Below are positions 25,402 to 37,249 of a stretch of 64,000 nucleotides of DNA, piece by piece (positions within the stretch are counted from its first letter, which is position 1; every line of letters begins with the position of its first letter). A program made the position numbers and the translations under genes. Source of the DNA: Ailanthus altissimus (lineage: Eukaryota > Streptophyta > Magnoliopsida > Sapindales > Simaroubaceae); NCBI GenBank assembly GCA_946807835.1, contig CAMPEX010000001.1, positions 1,689,001 through 1,753,000 of the forward strand. Direction: 5' to 3'. The notes beneath the pieces are model-generated. The model ran no database searches and had not been told where the DNA came from. It was given only the letters and a program-made list of their open reading frames with translations.

Positions 25402-26742
25402 TGATAATAGCATAATGACAATAGTATTTTAGCACTCTCACTTGGGTATTTTTGCTTTAATCCATTAATATTTGGCTACTTATTTGTGTTTTTAATCTTA
25501 AATAGGTGCATAAAGGAAAATGTGACGTATAGGAACAAAAGGAAAGCGAATTGGGTGAGAAATGAGCAAAATACGCTCGAAAGATGAAAGAAGGAAAATA
25601 AGTGGCTAGGCGTCACAGCGCCTAGAACAGTGAGTGAGCGCTGCAGCGCTCAGCATCCAGCCCTATGGCGCTCATCAATGATTTACGAAAGCCTGAAGAG
25701 TGTGTGCCTATTGGGGGTGGATTCAAAGCTCCTCGCACCTAGGGTTTCTCTTAGCAATAAAAACACTATTTTGAAGTAAAAATAGAGAGATTTAACAAGG
25801 ATAAAAACGCAAGCAATGAATACACATTCAAACCAAGATATCAAGGTGAATTTATTTAAGATTGAAGAATCAACTCTTAGGCAATCAAGACAAGAGGAGA
25901 AAGAACAACTCAGGGCATCACTTGTGTTATTTTCTTCCTTAGTTTTAAGAGATGATTTTGTTCATGATATTTTCATACTTTTGCTTTAATATTCTTGTTT
26001 TGACCATGAGCTAAATATTTCTGATCTAGGGTTAGACGTTCTTACACCTAGTATGTAATTGACTCTTTTAAACTCTTAGTTATGAACTTTTATCCCTTAA
26101 TTGATTCAATCTATCTGTGCTTAATGCTTTCATTATACTTGATCACTATTTTGATTGTTTAGGAACCATGATAACTTTGACAAAAGGATGCATGTGTTTA
26201 GCCTAGGGTAGATTGATACGTACTCATAGAGTAATATCTATGAGTTCTATCTAGGATAGACATATACCTAGATGAAACGTATAGTTTGATTAGACTTATT
26301 CTTAATGAGTTGCATCTTATTCGGATTACCATATATATATAGGTAATTGTTAGGGTGTGATATTATCATTTGACTATCGACAAAAACTTATGATGAAATT
26401 AGTGTCTAGCCAATCAATTGATAATAAGGGAATAATTAAGGGGTTAAAGGGTTCAATGAACTACTAGGGGATACGTCGATACCCTAGATTACTCATCAAT
26501 TTATTGAATTCTATCTCCGAGTACTTGCAATATCTTAATTAGGTTTAATTCAATAGTAGTAGTTTAGTTAGTTAAACTCCATCTCAGAAGCTAGTTTGGA
26601 TAAAGGTAAAATAGAGTAATTTTAGTATTCGATTGAAGAAAATAGAAACAATAGTCTCTGTGGGATCAATAATCTGGACTTAGTCCTATATTACTTGGTA
26701 CGAAAAGCGTGCACTTGCGCTAGGTCATTAAAATAGACATCA
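25402..26742 (+). repeat. 3' LTR of Athila M
   Basis: 1341 bp, starting tgataatagcataatgacaa and ending aaatagacatca. It carries an 18-bp palindrome (25635-25652, core gcgctgcagcgc) that the 5' LTR lacks at the matching place, and ctctcacttgg near 25436 absent from the 5' copy. Confidence 0.92.
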
Positions 26743-26747
26743 ATCAT

Positions 26748-27189
26748 ATCTCATATTGAGATGTTAAAAATCACGGATATCTCACTGAGCAATACATTAG
26801 GGAACAGTTTGATTCTCCAATCACTTACAGGGTTATTTTTACAGTTCATTATGAACGTCAATATGCAAGGATTGACTCTTCCTGATGTTGATCAGCATAA
26901 CATGCTGAAAAATAGCTCAAGAGGGCAGAACAAATGGGGCACAACCCTCAATATTCAGGGTGCTTCATCTTCTGTCTTGAAGACTTCTAAAAAGTTTAAA
27001 TGGAAGAATAAAAAGAAAGTAAAGCATGCATCCAACATGGGTCCTCAAAAGCAACACATGTCTAAGCCACAACATAAGAACAAAGTAAAAGAAAAATATT
27101 TTCATTGCAACGAGGATGGGAATTAGAAGCGTAACTGCCCAAATACCTTGCCACCATTAAGAAAACACCCTCAGGTATGCACTTATCAA
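26748..27189 (+). pseudogene. Copia B gag, C-terminal part
   Basis: Continues the gag frame interrupted by M. It runs from IEMLKITDISLSN through SLILQSLTGLFLQFIMN and a Lys-rich linker to a zinc knuckle, CNEDGN followed by a stop and KRNC (27100-27140). In the usual knuckle (CxxCGxxGHWKRNC) the His-Trp has become Asn-stop. The 121-codon frame (26761-27126) is its cleanest piece. Confidence 0.82.
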
Positions 27190-28500
27190 TTATTGACATT
27201 TCTTTAGCATTTGATGCTAGTACTAGATGGGTATTAGATACTACTTGTCCTTTTTACATCTGTAATATATTGTAGGGCTTAAGAAAGTTATAATGTTACA
27301 GCTTGGAGAAGTAAAGCTTCGTGTTAGAAATAGAGATTTCGTGCAGGTTGAGGTTATTGGACATTCTAATTTACTTCTTTCATGTAATAAAATTGTTGTA
27401 TTAAATAATTGTTATTATATGCCAAATATTATCCGGTAAATTATTTCCATTCCTGTATTAGATAGTGAGGGATATCATATGTATGTTCGAAACCATTCCT
27501 TATGTTTTTATAATTTGGATAATATTTTATTAGTTGAATGTTAGTTGATTAATGGCCATTATATATTAGATACAATAGGAAATGTCATGAATATATAGGA
27601 ATTGCTAATAATAACTCGGAAATTTTACATGATATGGAATTATGGTAAGATTAAGTCATATAGGCGTGAGACGCCTAACCCGTATAGTCAAGGATGATCG
27701 GATACTTGATCTAACCATAAAACCTTATCCAATTTATGAATCTTGTATTCAAAGAAAAATGACCAAAGCTACATTTACTGGTGTTGGACACTGCGCTACT
27801 GATTTATTGGAACTTGTACATAGTGATGTATGTGATCCAATGAATCACACTACAATTGGGGAGTTTTGATACTTCTTTATCTTTATCAATAATCTATCAA
27901 GATTTGGATATATGTTTCTAATCAAACATAAGTCAGAAACTTTTGAAAAATTCAAAGCGTTTTAACTTGAAGTAGAGAAACAACCCGGAAAGTATATCAA
28001 GTGCCTTTGATAAGATCAATGTGGTGAATATATGAGTAGTGAATTTTTAGATTATTTAAAGGGGAATAGAATTCTAGCTCAATATAATCCTCCAGATACT
28101 CCACAACACAATGGTGTTTTGGAGAGTAGGAATCGGACTTTATTAGATATATTCTGATCGATGATGAGTTTCACCAATCTCCCTGAGTATTTATGGGGTT
28201 GTGCTATAGAAACTGCTACTCATATATTGAATAGAGTTCCATCAAAAGTCGTTCTATCCACTTCACATGAGATATGGACTATAAGGAAACTGAGTCTTAA
28301 GTACATTATGATTTAGGGCTGTCCTGTTTACATAAAAGTTATGCAACAGGATAAACTTGCACCCAAAGGATATAAGTATAGGTTAATTAGATATCCCAAG
28401 AATTCAATGGGATACCAATTCTATGATCCAGGGAATGAACATGTTCATTTCTCATTGTGCCACTTTTTTTAGAGAAAAAGTTTCTTATGGATTGTGGAGA
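27190..28500 (+). pseudogene. Copia B protease and integrase (degenerate)
   Basis: A protease remnant shows WVLDTTCPFYICN near 27224, in place of the usual D-[ST]-G. The pre-integrase and zinc block is at 27640-27869 (RLSHIGVRRLTRIVKDDRIL, then SCIQRKMT). First catalytic Asp in LVHSDVCDP (near 27815). A DQCGEYMSSEF remnant near 28012 carries the second Asp. TPQHNGVLESRNRTLLD near 28105 carries the Glu. Many stops separate the blocks. Confidence 0.82.
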
Positions 28501-28699
28501 TTGTAAAAAGATTGAACTAGATGAAGTCAATCAGGTTTAAAATGAACCAACGATAGAACCTCAAGCTCAATCGAGCAAAGTACCTTTGACACACCCTCCA
28601 CATAGGTCGGAAAGGATATCGAGGCCACCTGAAAGGTATGGTTCTATACCTGAAAGTACTTTTGATGTTTTCTTGGTTGAAGAAAAAGATCATTTGACT

Positions 28700-29772
28700 T
28701 ATAAAGAGGCGACGTTAGACATCGATTTGTAAAAATTGCCAGAGGCTATGAAATCTAAAATTGACTCAATGCATCAAAGTCAAGTCTTGAACTTGGTTGA
28801 GCTTCCTGAAGGAATTATTCCTATTGGTTGTAAATTAATTTACAAGAAGAATCATGAGCTTAATGGAAAAGTATAGACTTTTAAAGCCCGTCTAGTTGTG
28901 AAAGGTTATACTCAGTAATCTAAGATCAATTATAAGGAAACCTTCTCACCAGTAGCAATGCTTAAGTCAATTTAAATTTTATTAGCAATTGCTACATATT
29001 ATGATTATGAAATTTGGCAAATGGATGTAAAACCAGAGTTCCTAAATAGATATCTTGAAGAAGAGATCTATATGGAACAACTTGAAAGTTTTACATCCAG
29101 CTAAACTTCTGATCTAGTGTGCAAACTAAAGAAATCTATTTATGAACTTAAGCAGGCTTCTCGAAGTTGAAATCTTTATTTTGATGAGGTAATCAGAGGG
29201 TCTTATTTCATCAAGAATGAAGAGGAATCTTGTGTATATAAAAAGAGCAGTGAGAGCATAGTAGTCTTCTTGGTTCTTTATGTGGATGACATACTTATTA
29301 TAGGAAACGATATTGGTATTTTACAATTAGTCAAAAGCTACCTTAGTAAGAATTTCTCCTTAAAAGATTTGGGAGAGGCTTCTTATATATTGGGTATAAA
29401 GCTTTATAGAGATAGGGCTAGGAGGCTTACAGAACTCTTTCAATCATCATACATAGATAATGTCTTAGAAAGGTATAGTTTCAGTAACTGTAAGATGTAT
29501 ACCTTTTAGACATGAAATTCATCTTTTGAGGAAGCTGTGTCCTCAGAGTGAAGATGAAAAAGTTAAAATATCTAACATACCATATGCATCAGTTATAAGA
29601 AGCTTGATGTATGCTATGATGTGTTTAAGACCAAACATCAGTATGGCTATAAGTGTTACAAGCTGCTATCATTCTAATCCAATCAAAGATCATTGGATGG
29701 CTTTGAAACATGTTCTGAAATATCTCAGGGGTATTAAGGATAAGTTTTTGATATATGGAGAAAGTGACTTAC
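28700..29772 (+). pseudogene. Copia B reverse transcriptase (degenerate)
   Basis: RT blocks in order: LNLVELPEGIIPIGCKLIYK (near 28795), FKARLVVKGYTQ, YEIWQMDVKPEFLN (near 29005), VCKLKKSIYELKQASR, and an intact catalytic YVDD in LVLYVDDILIIGND (29270-29311). These are followed by LGEASYILGIKLYRD and IPYASVIRSLMYAMMC. Solo LTR I1 then interrupts it at 29773. The YVDD piece is the best-conserved part, but stops at several points make it inactive. Confidence 0.86.
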
Positions 29773-32546
29773 TGACAGGACCCGACCTGAGACCGTCTAC
29801 TATAGATCCCAGCGGCCCTGCCGGGCACCCCGACGGAAGTTCCTTCGAACCTAACTGGGTATGTTGAGAAATTCCGCGAGGCGAACCCCTTTTTAATTCT
29901 TGTTACTACTAAGAAGATCTAGTAATATACATGAAAATGATATCTTAATTTTAAAAACAAATGGACAGAGTTTCCCCTGTTTTTCAGAAAATCCATATAC
30001 ACTTGCAAAGAAATTTCACTTCTAATTCCAACACATCTCAATTCTACCAATTCGGACCTCCGGTCCTTTCCAAATCAAATCCAACACAACTCAATTATTT
30101 CGTTTAAATCACAAAATGAGCATAATCATAAAAAGTAAAAACGATCATCATAAACTAGAAATCTCTTCTTCTTGATTCAACACATACTTACAAATATACA
30201 TGCCTACAACTATTATGCATAAAGTAAAGAATGCTATTAGCACATTTACATGTACAAAAATTATCTTTGGATTCGGCCCATTACTCGGTAATAGGAGAAT
30301 CAGCAGCTTGCATTCCGAGACCTGCACCTGGGAAAGGGGTTTAAAAACATAAAACATAAAATGGGTGAGCTAAAAGAGCTCAGTGAGTGTAAATGAGATT
30401 TCAATTACAAGAACATTATACAAAGATAGCAATTTCTAAAGTACATGCATAAATTATGCTTCTAAAATGGATGTAAAACTGTAAAACGATTTCTAACATC
30501 ATATGCTATTAAAATCTTGCCGAGCGGGTTTTATCTACATCTTTGGAAAACTATATTCAAAATCTGTATAACATAATAACTGTTGTGTGCATATAAATGC
30601 ATAAATGCTATCGGTAAATCGAAAACTAGTAAAATCCTCGCTCGGCCATTTTCTTTCTAACTGTACCAATGGTAACCCTAAAGCTCTATACCCACGCAGT
30701 GACTCAACTAGCACCGCACACGTGAGTAGGTCATGAGGCACCTCAACTAGCAGCACCCACAGTGACATCTCAAGACATCTCACTGGCTATACAGCGGAAT
30801 CCTACATCGCATGCATATAGCAAGACAATACCCCGTACACATAGAACGACTCACATAACTCAACTTCCCGACAACCCGGAGTTAGTGACACACCCCCAAG
30901 ACCTTCCCATGTGCACGGGATATACTGACCGGGTCTAATACAATCATCACCACTATAATCTGAGGGTACCAATGGCCTTAAAAACGAATGCAGAAATTTT
31001 AAAACTGTTTCTCAATTCGAACATGTAACGGCATGTCTATGAATATATCAAGATCATAAATCATGTTTATGCATCGAAAGCTCATAAAAACATACATAGT
31101 CATTGTGCGAAAACATAATAACCGAAAAGTAAAAGAAATGGCAGATTTCCACTCACAACCGCTCTGTGCTCAATTTCGCTCCCGATTTCTACTCCCGTTA
31201 ACGATCTCGGTTATTTTCACCTACGCGCCATAAATGACATTTTGAACCAAATCGAATACTAGAATCTCATTTAACTACTAAATGCCCTAATCGACATATA
31301 AAGCCCGGATGTAAACTACTTCCCGATTTTAGTTACGGAGCCATAATCGAAACTAACTCACCATTCGGCGCCCTGAAAATTATTGAACACCTTATAACTT
31401 GGTTGGACAGAATTGCCCTTCACCTTTCCCACATGGACAATTATGTCCCATTTTCTTCATTTTTGGTTTTTCCATCAACCATATACATTCAATTCACAAT
31501 ATGCACCATTTACACACAACAATTCAATCAAAACACTACTCAATTCCTAACTTCCCTAAAGTGGCAGAATTTCACCCTAGGTTCCAACACATTCCTGTTC
31601 TCAATTTCTTGTTCCAACTACAACAAAATCATACCAATTTCATTCTAAAGCCCTAATTATAATCAATTGAAATCTTTACAACAAAATCACCAAAAACCCT
31701 AATTCTCACCTTACCAATTTCTTCAAATTGATGACTCCTTCAAGCTCCACACTAGAATTCAACTCAATCTAAGCCAAGAATACACATAAGAACATCAATT
31801 AAAGCATTCTTGAAATCTCACTTATCAAACTCATAAAAGATGCTTTTCTTACATCTTTTTCTTGAATTTCCACTAATAGAGACTTCAATTGAGCTTAGGG
31901 ATTGGTTTGTAACCTTATTTTGGCTTGATTACACATAAAAATTCATGAAAAAAAACTTGAATAGTCACTGTAGTAGCACCCCCCTTGAAGCTCGAATTTC
32001 TCTCTTTTTTTTGGCTAAGTGTTGGTTTTGATCTCTCTTCAAATTTCTACACACTTCTAACATATATATAGTGCTCCCTCAATTTACCATTTTGCCCTTC
32101 AACTTACTTAAAACTTCTAATTTGTCATTAGTTAAAAACAAATTATGTAATTAGTTCATTTGTAACTATCTAGTTAGAATAGTTCAAAGAACTAACTAGA
32201 ACTCCCAACTTGGCAATCCATGAGATTTTTTCTAATTGGTCCATTCTCTAATATATGGATTATGTTTCTCAACAAAGGCTTGTTCCATTCATAACCCTTA
32301 AATGGAAATTCATGTAGTAAATTAGGATTTTCTTTTCCAAGCCAATAGAGAAAATTTTCAAAAATATTCTAGAGTCGTCTGGCGCACCGATCGAGTGTGA
32401 AATTATCAAATTAGGTCTAATATCTCTCACGTGCACTATAAAGGGAATATTTTTAATAGGGTTAAAATCGAGTAACCCTACGGTGTCTTATTTGTTCTAT
32501 ACCAAAATCTAGGCGCCAATACTATTAATAGGGATTGGATATTACA
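29773..32546 (-). mobile_element. Solo LTR I1 (gypsy-like, 2.77 kb)
   Basis: A 2774-bp unit with ends TGACAGGACC and GATATTACA and a perfect TSD cttac (29768-29772 and 32547-32551). It is the reverse complement of the 2773-bp I2 at 58606-61378. The I2 orientation (TGTAATATCC to GGGTCCTGTCA, with aaaccccttttcccaggtgc near the end) resembles LTRs of Tekay/Del chromoviruses, so I infer LTR polarity from that. It has no internal domain. Open frames of 81-85 codons at 31399-31656 are kept in both copies but carry no recognised domain. Confidence 0.85.
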
Positions 32547-32551
32547 CTTAC

Positions 32552-33040
32552 AAGTGAGATGATACACAGATTCAGACTTCTAATCTGATCTAGATGAGAA
32601 AAAGTCTATAATCAAATATGTGTTCATTCTTAACGATGCAACAATTAGTTGGAAAAGTAACAAACAGTCATCCACAGCTAATTCCACAACAGAGACAGAA
32701 TATATTGCAGCATCAAAATATGCAAAATAAGTAATATGGATACGTAAATTTGTTGCTAAACTTTGAATAATTCTAAGTTCAATAGATCCTATACCATTAT
32801 TTTACGATAACAACAGAGCCATTGCACAAGCTGAAGAGCCAAGAGCACACCAAAAGTCTAAGCATATGGAAAGAAAATACTATCTCATTAGAGAAATATT
32901 GACTAGATGAGATGTAATAGTTTATAGAGTAAACTCAATAAATAATGTAGCAGACCCACTTACTAAAGCTTTAACTCCAAAAGTATTTGAAAGACATATG
33001 GAGTCAATGGCCATTAGACACAATCGTGAATGGCACTAAA
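32552..33040 (+). pseudogene. Copia B RNase H (degenerate)
   Basis: Continues pol after I1. ISWKSNKQSSTANSTTETEY with IAAS, then IPLFYDNNRAIAQAEEPRAH, KSKHMERKYYLIREI and NNVADPLTKAL match the copia RNase H tail. Conserved Glu (TETEY) and Asp (FYDNN) are visible. Two stops interrupt it. A polypurine tract (caagtgggag, 33042-33051) follows directly. Confidence 0.85.
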
Positions 33041-33052
33041 GCAAGTGGGAGT
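33041..33052 (+). other. Polypurine tract of copia B
   Basis: gcaagtgggagt directly before the 3' LTR start TGTTGCG at 33053; the expected position of the plus-strand primer. Confidence 0.8.
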
Positions 33053-35170
33053 TGTTGCGATTTGTGCTTACATACCATCCCTTTTATGTATTAATATTTG
33101 TTTTATATTTATACTATTATCATTTCATTAAATCATTAATTATATTTTATATATGGTAAGATACTTGTAATGTTTCACACATTATATGCTTTGAAAGAGT
33201 TCAAATCTGGTTTAAAGAAGTTTAGATCAGCACTAAATGTTAGTACTAAAAAGCAAAATCTAAAGAGCTAGCGCCTTGTCTGAAATAGGACAAAGACCTG
33301 AGAATATATTAGTAATGACATAGTTGCGAGGAGTTGTAAATGGTGTTAGAAAATGCTGTTATGCAAGTATGTTCTCAAACACTGTGTTCCTGATCTATCT
33401 TCATTGATATAGGTCTATTAGTGAAGACCTTATTAAATATAGATATGTATGTCTATATCTGAATGGTTTAGAAGGTTTGTCATAGTACATCATTAGTTTA
33501 GTGGAAGCTTGTATAGAGATATAGGTATTCAGTTAGAACTTAGTACTGAACAAACTCACGAGAACCTCTAATAGACATCCCATATAGTAGTCAATAGAGG
33601 GTCTTCTCGAGTTGAGTAATATTCGTGGTCCTTGGACCTAAGCGCCATGGTTGGCTTGTGAGTGATCCACCATACTTTAGTTCTACACATGTTAGAAACC
33701 TTTCATAGTCTAACCACAGGGTGTCGCTGGGTATGATTGATGCTCATGGAGTCTGGTGTGTATAGATATGGGATTCATCAGCTTATTTGGGTAAGTAATA
33801 TATCCTGATGCTCCAAGATTGTGTTTCAAAAATTCTTATGGCTATAAGCAATTATACCCTGGAAAAGAGTTTTATCCTAAAGACAAATAATATTTCAAAA
33901 GTATTTGCGGATATTATTTATTGAAATACAAATCTAGAGATAGGTTTATGGTCGAGCATATGGAGACTTGACGATGTTAATCTATATCTCTGCTCTTTCA
34001 GGATATATATGATGGAGGGATTATATGAATATGTTATAACCTCAACTTGTATGGTCTAACGCGCCATTTTGTAAGATCTGTAACATATGTGTGGGACATT
34101 ATTCATAGACCTATGGACAAGCTCCATATGACAAAATGGGCATAGACCTATAGAATACATCACATAACTGATTGACAAGAGTTACTAATCAAAAATATAT
34201 TTCAGGGGTTCCTTAGGACGTATATTTGTCAAGACTTAAATGTTAAGTATATCAAATAATTGATTGACAAGAGTTGTTAACCAACATAATGTTGAGAAAT
34301 GGAACAATATTGTGCATAAATTATTTTTACCTTGAAATTATCAATTTACCTTACTAGTAAAAGCAAGTGAGGTAAAAGTAATTATTCAAAAATAGTTTTT
34401 GAATAATTAATGTCAAATTTATTTATTTTTATTATTGCAAAGAGATGAACATCAATTATGACAATGATAAAATTTATCTAATAAGAGGCCTTGATGTTAG
34501 CTATTAATTACTTAAAATAATTAAAGATATTCCAACATTATGTAAAGGGATATTTGATGGCCATTAATAAAATGTATTTGATAATATAATACAATAAAAT
34601 AGCCAACAATATTTAATAGTAGACCACGAAAGGCATTAAAAAAATTGAAACAAATATTGAATGAATTGAATTCACTCAATTGATGCATGATACGGCCAAG
34701 TGTGTGAGTAGAAAGAAAAGAAATACGTTTTGGCTAAGTCCTTGAGATTCTTGCAAAGTTTCTTAAGGGAAAAGGACTAAAATATCAACTCTTTCCCATC
34801 ACTCACAAGAAACAAACACCATATAGTTCAAAGTGTTTTAAGAGTTAAAACATTTGTTGCTGGAAATTTATAGCTGCTATTCTAGCTTCACAATCCCATT
34901 GGTTTATAGTTGTGAACTAGAATTATGCAATAGCATACTTCAAGGTGAGCTCAAGAGTTAGAGATTGAAGTTCTTACAAAATTGGAAAGCTACCTTCAAT
35001 CCTGGTAGGTTTATTTACTTGAAATTTATTTAAATGAAATATATGAATATATATGAGATACATGTGTTTAATTATGCTATATTGTGTATTTATTGTATGA
35101 GATACTTCCGCTGCATGTATAAAAGTTTAAAATTATATATACACTCTACACATCATGCACCTACTTAACA
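33053..35170 (+). repeat. 3' LTR of copia B
   Basis: A 2118-bp uninterrupted LTR starting tgttgcgatttgtgcttaca and ending ctacttaaca. It serves as the empty-site reference for solo LTR C and as a reference member of the long-LTR family. Confidence 0.88.
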
Positions 35171-35175
35171 GTTCC

Positions 35176-36306
35176 AAAATTGGTTTTCATTCATACCATA
35201 ATTCAAAAGATGTTTTAAGAATTGTCTTAGATGGAAACCTGTTTAAAATATACACAACTATCTTTAAATTTTCACTCCATAAATTTTTTAGAAGACTTGA
35301 ATTGCTGACACTACTCCTTACACAGTCTATTAAGTCAGTTTCTCTTTGTGGCAACATTAATTTGTTGTGGTATCTTTGGTACTACATATTATGTAATAAT
35401 GTCTTCTTTTTATTGAAACTTAGCAAATGGTCCTAAAAGTTTCAGTGAAGCTTCCATATTATTTTCAATCATTGTCTAAAATGAATGAATGATCTTTCTT
35501 CCCTTCTTTTTTTGAATAACCTGCAACGGGGAGACTTGCGAGCATCTTTTTCTTTTTGTGTCTAGGACAAGTAACAGAGCTGGTTTGTCAAGACTTGGAA
35601 AAGACAGGGAAACAAGAACGCCTAACTTGATAACCTATTCTCAAGCAAGTTGGTATTGAGAAAATCATGAACTAAGGGTCTATGCATTTAAGTAAATGTT
35701 ATAGATAGGGGTTAGAGTTGGTTCAGTAAAACTTGTTTCTCTACTTCTACTTTATAAATCTTAAAGGCATTTAGTGCCTCGTCCTTATGATTTATGGGAT
35801 AAAGATACATATACCTTGTATGATTATCTTTAAAAGTTATAAATACCTTTTGATCATTCAAACAGAGATAATATGGTTCATTAATATTTGTATATATGAT
35901 ATCAAGTATTGTAATACTCCTTTAGGACCCTTAGAATTTTTGTTAGTTTGCTTACCCTTGATGCAATCTATATATATGTTCAAAAATCAATAAAATCAAG
36001 AGTCTGCAAAACTCCTTCATTTACTAATCTTTTGATTTACTTAATAAACATATGCCATAATCTCATATACCATAATTTAGAGGAGTGATCATTAATAATA
36101 CTATGTTTAGTGTCAATATTAGCATTTTGCATGTTTAAAAAATTGCATTCATATATGGGATATAAATTAAATCTATATAAACCATAAACTAGAAAACCAT
36201 TGCCAACAATAGTATCATTTTTAAATAAAATAAAGTTTGAATCTTTAAATACAAACTTAAAGCCCAAAGGTACTAGTCGTACAATAAAAATCAAATTTCT
36301 CTTCAA
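35176..36306 (-). pseudogene. Copia D integrase (degenerate)
   Basis: Minus-strand pre-integrase block (36037-36306) with KRNLIFIVRLVPLGFKFVF through SSKLWYMRLWHMFIK, the last a decayed zinc-binding HLRLGH motif. Then CIKGKQTNK, the core start YFITF-type block with HTRYMYLYPINHKDEALNAF, and at the low end VYILNRFPSKTILKTSFELW. Copia B separates this from the remaining GCPVEVRIYN segment at about 9960-10020. Frameshifts and stops throughout. Confidence 0.82.
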
Positions 36307-36575
36307 TAGCCCTCATAAAGTTCTTAGCATTATTATATTTTGGGATTGAACCTCTTATGCTATTATTAATATAATATGAAACTCAAGCCATTGGATTGCT
36401 CCAAAGATTGATATGTAGTTCTTTCATTTAACGTACTTGATTCTGTGGGGATAGGTGATTCATCCTCTTGAAGTGCCAAGTAAAGGTCCATGCACCTCAA
36501 AGTTAGAAGAATTTTCTCTTTTCAGTCAGAAAAATCATCACCACATAAAATTGGAACATGAGAATCATTAAAAAT
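36307..36575 (-). pseudogene. Copia D gag remnant fused to integrase by deletion
   Basis: On the minus strand, HVPILCGDDFSD, a stop, then KEKILLTLRCMDLYLALQED, TESSTLNERTTYQSLEQSNG and finally NNAKNFMRAIEEKF near 36310. This is the N-terminal half of a copia gag. It runs directly into the pre-integrase block at about 36290-36306. The gag C-terminus, zinc knuckle and protease are missing. Confidence 0.78.
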
Positions 36576-37244
36576 AATAAGAACCATAAACAAGAAAAAT
36601 TACTTACCCATTAATGTTATGAATAAATTAAACTAAATATTGAGTTAACCAATATTAAATTCAATTTGTAAATTCAAACCTTCTCCTGGGTAGAAGCCAT
36701 ATAAATAAAATACACCAAACTACAATAAGTTTTCCATACCTATAGGCCTAGGAAACTTCTTTTATTAAATGTCTTATTTAAAATCTTATTCCCAAAATTT
36801 TATTAAAATAACCATCTTTATATAGGGCTAAATAATTATTTCAATGAATTAATTGTAATTGGTAAAACCTGTATCACTTAAATAATTTCATATGTTATTT
36901 TACACTTTATAAATATTATTATAACTTAATATGTTGTAGCTACTCTTAAGGCTACAATAATATTTCTAACATTAATTATGATATTAATTTATCAATAATC
37001 CATCATATTATCAGGGTAATTGAAATTTTGTACTATTACTTTAAGACACAAAACTAATACAATAAAGTATTTTATTCAAAATTCATGTATTATTTGAAAA
37101 TGCCAAACTAATATGCTATCATGCTTTTCAAAATCTTTATAAAATATTATAATTTTTCCAATAAAAATTTTAGACAATCTATAGATAGTATGCATATGCA
37201 TATAAATACATAATTTTCTAAAATAGCTATATACATATACATAT
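36576..37244 (-). other. Copia D leader, distal part
   Basis: AT-rich non-coding DNA between gag and the L1 insertion. It is the D leader, continued at 42113-43110 beyond L1. Nothing else is seen in it. Confidence 0.55.
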
Positions 37245-37249
37245 GTATA

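Larger units (their letters stand above)
15907..26742 (+). mobile_element. Athila-type Ty3/gypsy retrotransposon M
   Basis: A complete 10,836-bp element with 5' LTR 15907-17251, 3' LTR 25402-26742, and perfect TSD atcat (15902-15906 and 26743-26747). It has a tRNA-Asp type PBS, gag, an aspartic protease with a DLGAS active site, RT, RNase H, integrase, and a downstream accessory ORF of the 'putative plant transposon protein' (Transposase_32) type typical of Athila. The LTRs are nearly equal in length and clearly alike, with scattered substitutions and an 11-bp length difference near 25436. It is inactive: catalytic residues of RT and integrase and part of RNase H are lost. It sits in the gag of copia B. 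Confidence 0.93.
10032..35170 (+). mobile_element. Copia retrotransposon B with long LTRs, host of three insertions
   Basis: Plus-strand Ty1/copia element with 5' LTR 10032-14313, 3' LTR 33053-35170, and TSD gttct (10027-10031) / gttcc (35171-35175). Without C, M and I1 it is about 9.4 kb, with LTRs of about 2.2 and 2.1 kb. Order: LTR, tRNA-Met PBS, leader, gag, protease, integrase, RT, RNase H, PPT, LTR. It interrupts the integrase of copia D; the D frame resumes across the junction (HLxI-GCPVEVRIYN after KPI), which confirms the insertion. This is the only family member in the window with an internal domain. All coding parts carry stops. Confidence 0.9.

Noticed and set aside
29773..32546. 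I1 as a MITE or other DNA transposon
   Set aside because: Ends are TG..CA without inverted repeats beyond that, the TSD is 5 bp, and the near-identical I2 has the same form; a solo LTR is the better reading.
35155..35436. 93-codon plus frame
   Set aside because: Antisense to the copia D integrase C-terminus and starting in the B LTR.
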